Shown: positions 6,683 to 7,134 of the stretch, piece after piece
Position numbering within the stretch: position 1 is the stretch's first letter
Layout of the letters: each line of letters starts with the position of its first letter
DNA from: Lachnospiraceae bacterium
Lineage (GTDB): Bacteria > Bacillota > Clostridia > Lachnospirales > Lachnospiraceae
NCBI GenBank assembly: GCA_024697505.1
Contig: JAILFQ010000159.1
Coordinates: 1 to 7,134, forward strand
DNA length: 7,134 nucleotides
Reading direction: 5' to 3'
Program-made: the position numbers and the translations under genes
The notes under the pieces: generated by a model
Database searches by the model: none
Told to the model about the DNA's origin: nothing
What the model saw: the letters and a program-made list of their open reading frames with translations, nothing else

Positions 6683-6872
6683 ATAATTGTCCTCCGTCCG
6701 TTTATCTTTAAGATGCATCTCATCTTAAAATTTTAAATTTTGTGCTGGAATATAAGAGTAACTTACTTTATAATGATTGATACTTGAGTTACCGTTACCA
6801 TACCCGGCTGACTTAAAAATACGGCAAGCAGACGGTAATGTCAAGGGAAATAAACTAAGAGGATGTACCCAT
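6683..6872. other. Divergent intergenic region
   Basis: This 190-base AT-rich gap separates the thioesterase (minus) from the membrane protein gene (plus). It contains -10-like TATAAT at 6769-6774 on the plus strand and TATAAA on the minus strand at 6772-6767, which overlap, but neither has a good -35 at 16-18 nt, so I call no promoter. A tandem GTTACC pair (6788-6799) has an inverted partner, TTACCGT at 6789-6795 with ACGGTAA at 6832-6838. Apart from these and the palindrome near 6707-6729 I see nothing specific. Confidence 0.5.
6707..6729. promoter_or_regulatory. 23-bp palindrome upstream of the thioesterase gene, candidate operator
   Basis: TTTAAGATG (6707-6715) and CATCTTAAA (6721-6729) form a perfect 9-bp inverted repeat with a 5-nt spacer. 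It ends about ten bases before the thioesterase ribosome binding site (GGAGG at 6695-6691). The size and symmetry suit a dimeric repressor, or an mRNA hairpin in the leader. It does not resemble the FapR site that I know. The target regulator is unknown. Confidence 0.5.
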
Positions 6873-7134
6873 ATGAACAATACAGACAATACAATAATAA
6901 TGATAGAACAGGATGACAGAGAGCTTAAAATAGTTAATTATATTTTCCTTTTTATTGCTCTATTATCTTTTGCAATACAGTTTCTGCCTCTTGACTCCAT
7001 TATTAACAACCTTACCACCAATGTGATCTTCTCACAGATCACACACCAGATTATTCCTGTCTGCCTTTTCATTGTTATTGCAAAGCCAAAGCTTAAAGAG
7101 CTTTTTAATATTAAGCCTTTAAACGTTTTAAATA
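6873..7134 (+). CDS. N-terminus of a membrane protein, possibly a CPBP-family intramembrane protease (partial)
   Basis: The reading frame from the ATG at 6873 is open to the window edge (87 codons). The ribosome binding site AGAGGA lies 9 nt upstream. After an acidic N-terminus (about 1-18), two hydrophobic segments, residues 20-38 and 57-70, are separated by a short polar loop with N and T. The second ends in KPKLKELFNIKPL, which resembles the early CPBP/CAAX-type intramembrane protease sequence following the second helix. The catalytic EE and H motifs would lie outside the window, so the family is a tentative guess. It is divergent from the thioesterase gene. Confidence 0.75.
   Translation, partial: MNNTDNTIIMIEQDDRELKIVNYIFLFIALLSFAIQFLPLDSIINNLTTNVIFSQITHQIIPVCLFIVIAKPKLKELFNIKPLNVLN

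Noticed and set aside
6683..6718. ATG at 6718 as the thioesterase start
   Set aside because: It lies in a palindrome with no good ribosome binding site, while GGAGG 8 nt before the ATG at 6682 fits homologue N-termini.

Overview
The window looks like chromosomal DNA from a low-to-mid GC Gram-positive of the class Clostridia, most likely a Lachnospiraceae relative. This rests on the lepA-hemW pair typical of Firmicutes, a CvfB-type S1 protein, a FatA-like bacterial acyl-ACP thioesterase, strong GGAGG ribosome binding sites, and a Gram-positive (CGAAC-N4-GTTC) LexA box. The genus-level placement is inference. Six genes lie on the minus strand and one partial gene at the right edge lies on the plus strand.

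Reading in the minus-strand direction (right to left): a thioesterase gene (6682-5957) overlaps a cvfB-like gene (5960-5070) by four bases. Next come a lipoprotein gene (4989-4222), a structured GC-rich 3' leader-out, and a strong intrinsic terminator (4131-4088). A separate unit follows: a consensus sigma-A promoter with a LexA/SOS box in its spacer drives a small ~100-residue gene (3936-3634). Just beyond its stop a second consensus promoter drives lepA (3530-1701) and hemW (1649-453). The hemW transcript ends in a terminator at 441-407. No terminator is visible between the SOS gene and lepA, so DNA-damage-induced transcripts could run into lepA-hemW.

The left 440 bases hold no convincing gene. 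They form a long imperfect inverted repeat whose ordered arms fold around position ~196, and the hemW terminator is built into its right end. This is either a palindromic intergenic repeat or a large structured RNA, and it is cut by the window edge. It sits where hrcA often follows hemW in related genomes.

At the right, a 190-base divergent intergenic region carries a perfect 9-bp-arm palindrome just upstream of the thioesterase ribosome binding site (candidate operator). It also leads into the start of a membrane protein gene (6873 onward) that resembles the N-terminus of CPBP-family intramembrane proteases. The most unusual items are the SOS-controlled small orphan gene placed directly before lepA, and the large inverted repeat behind hemW.
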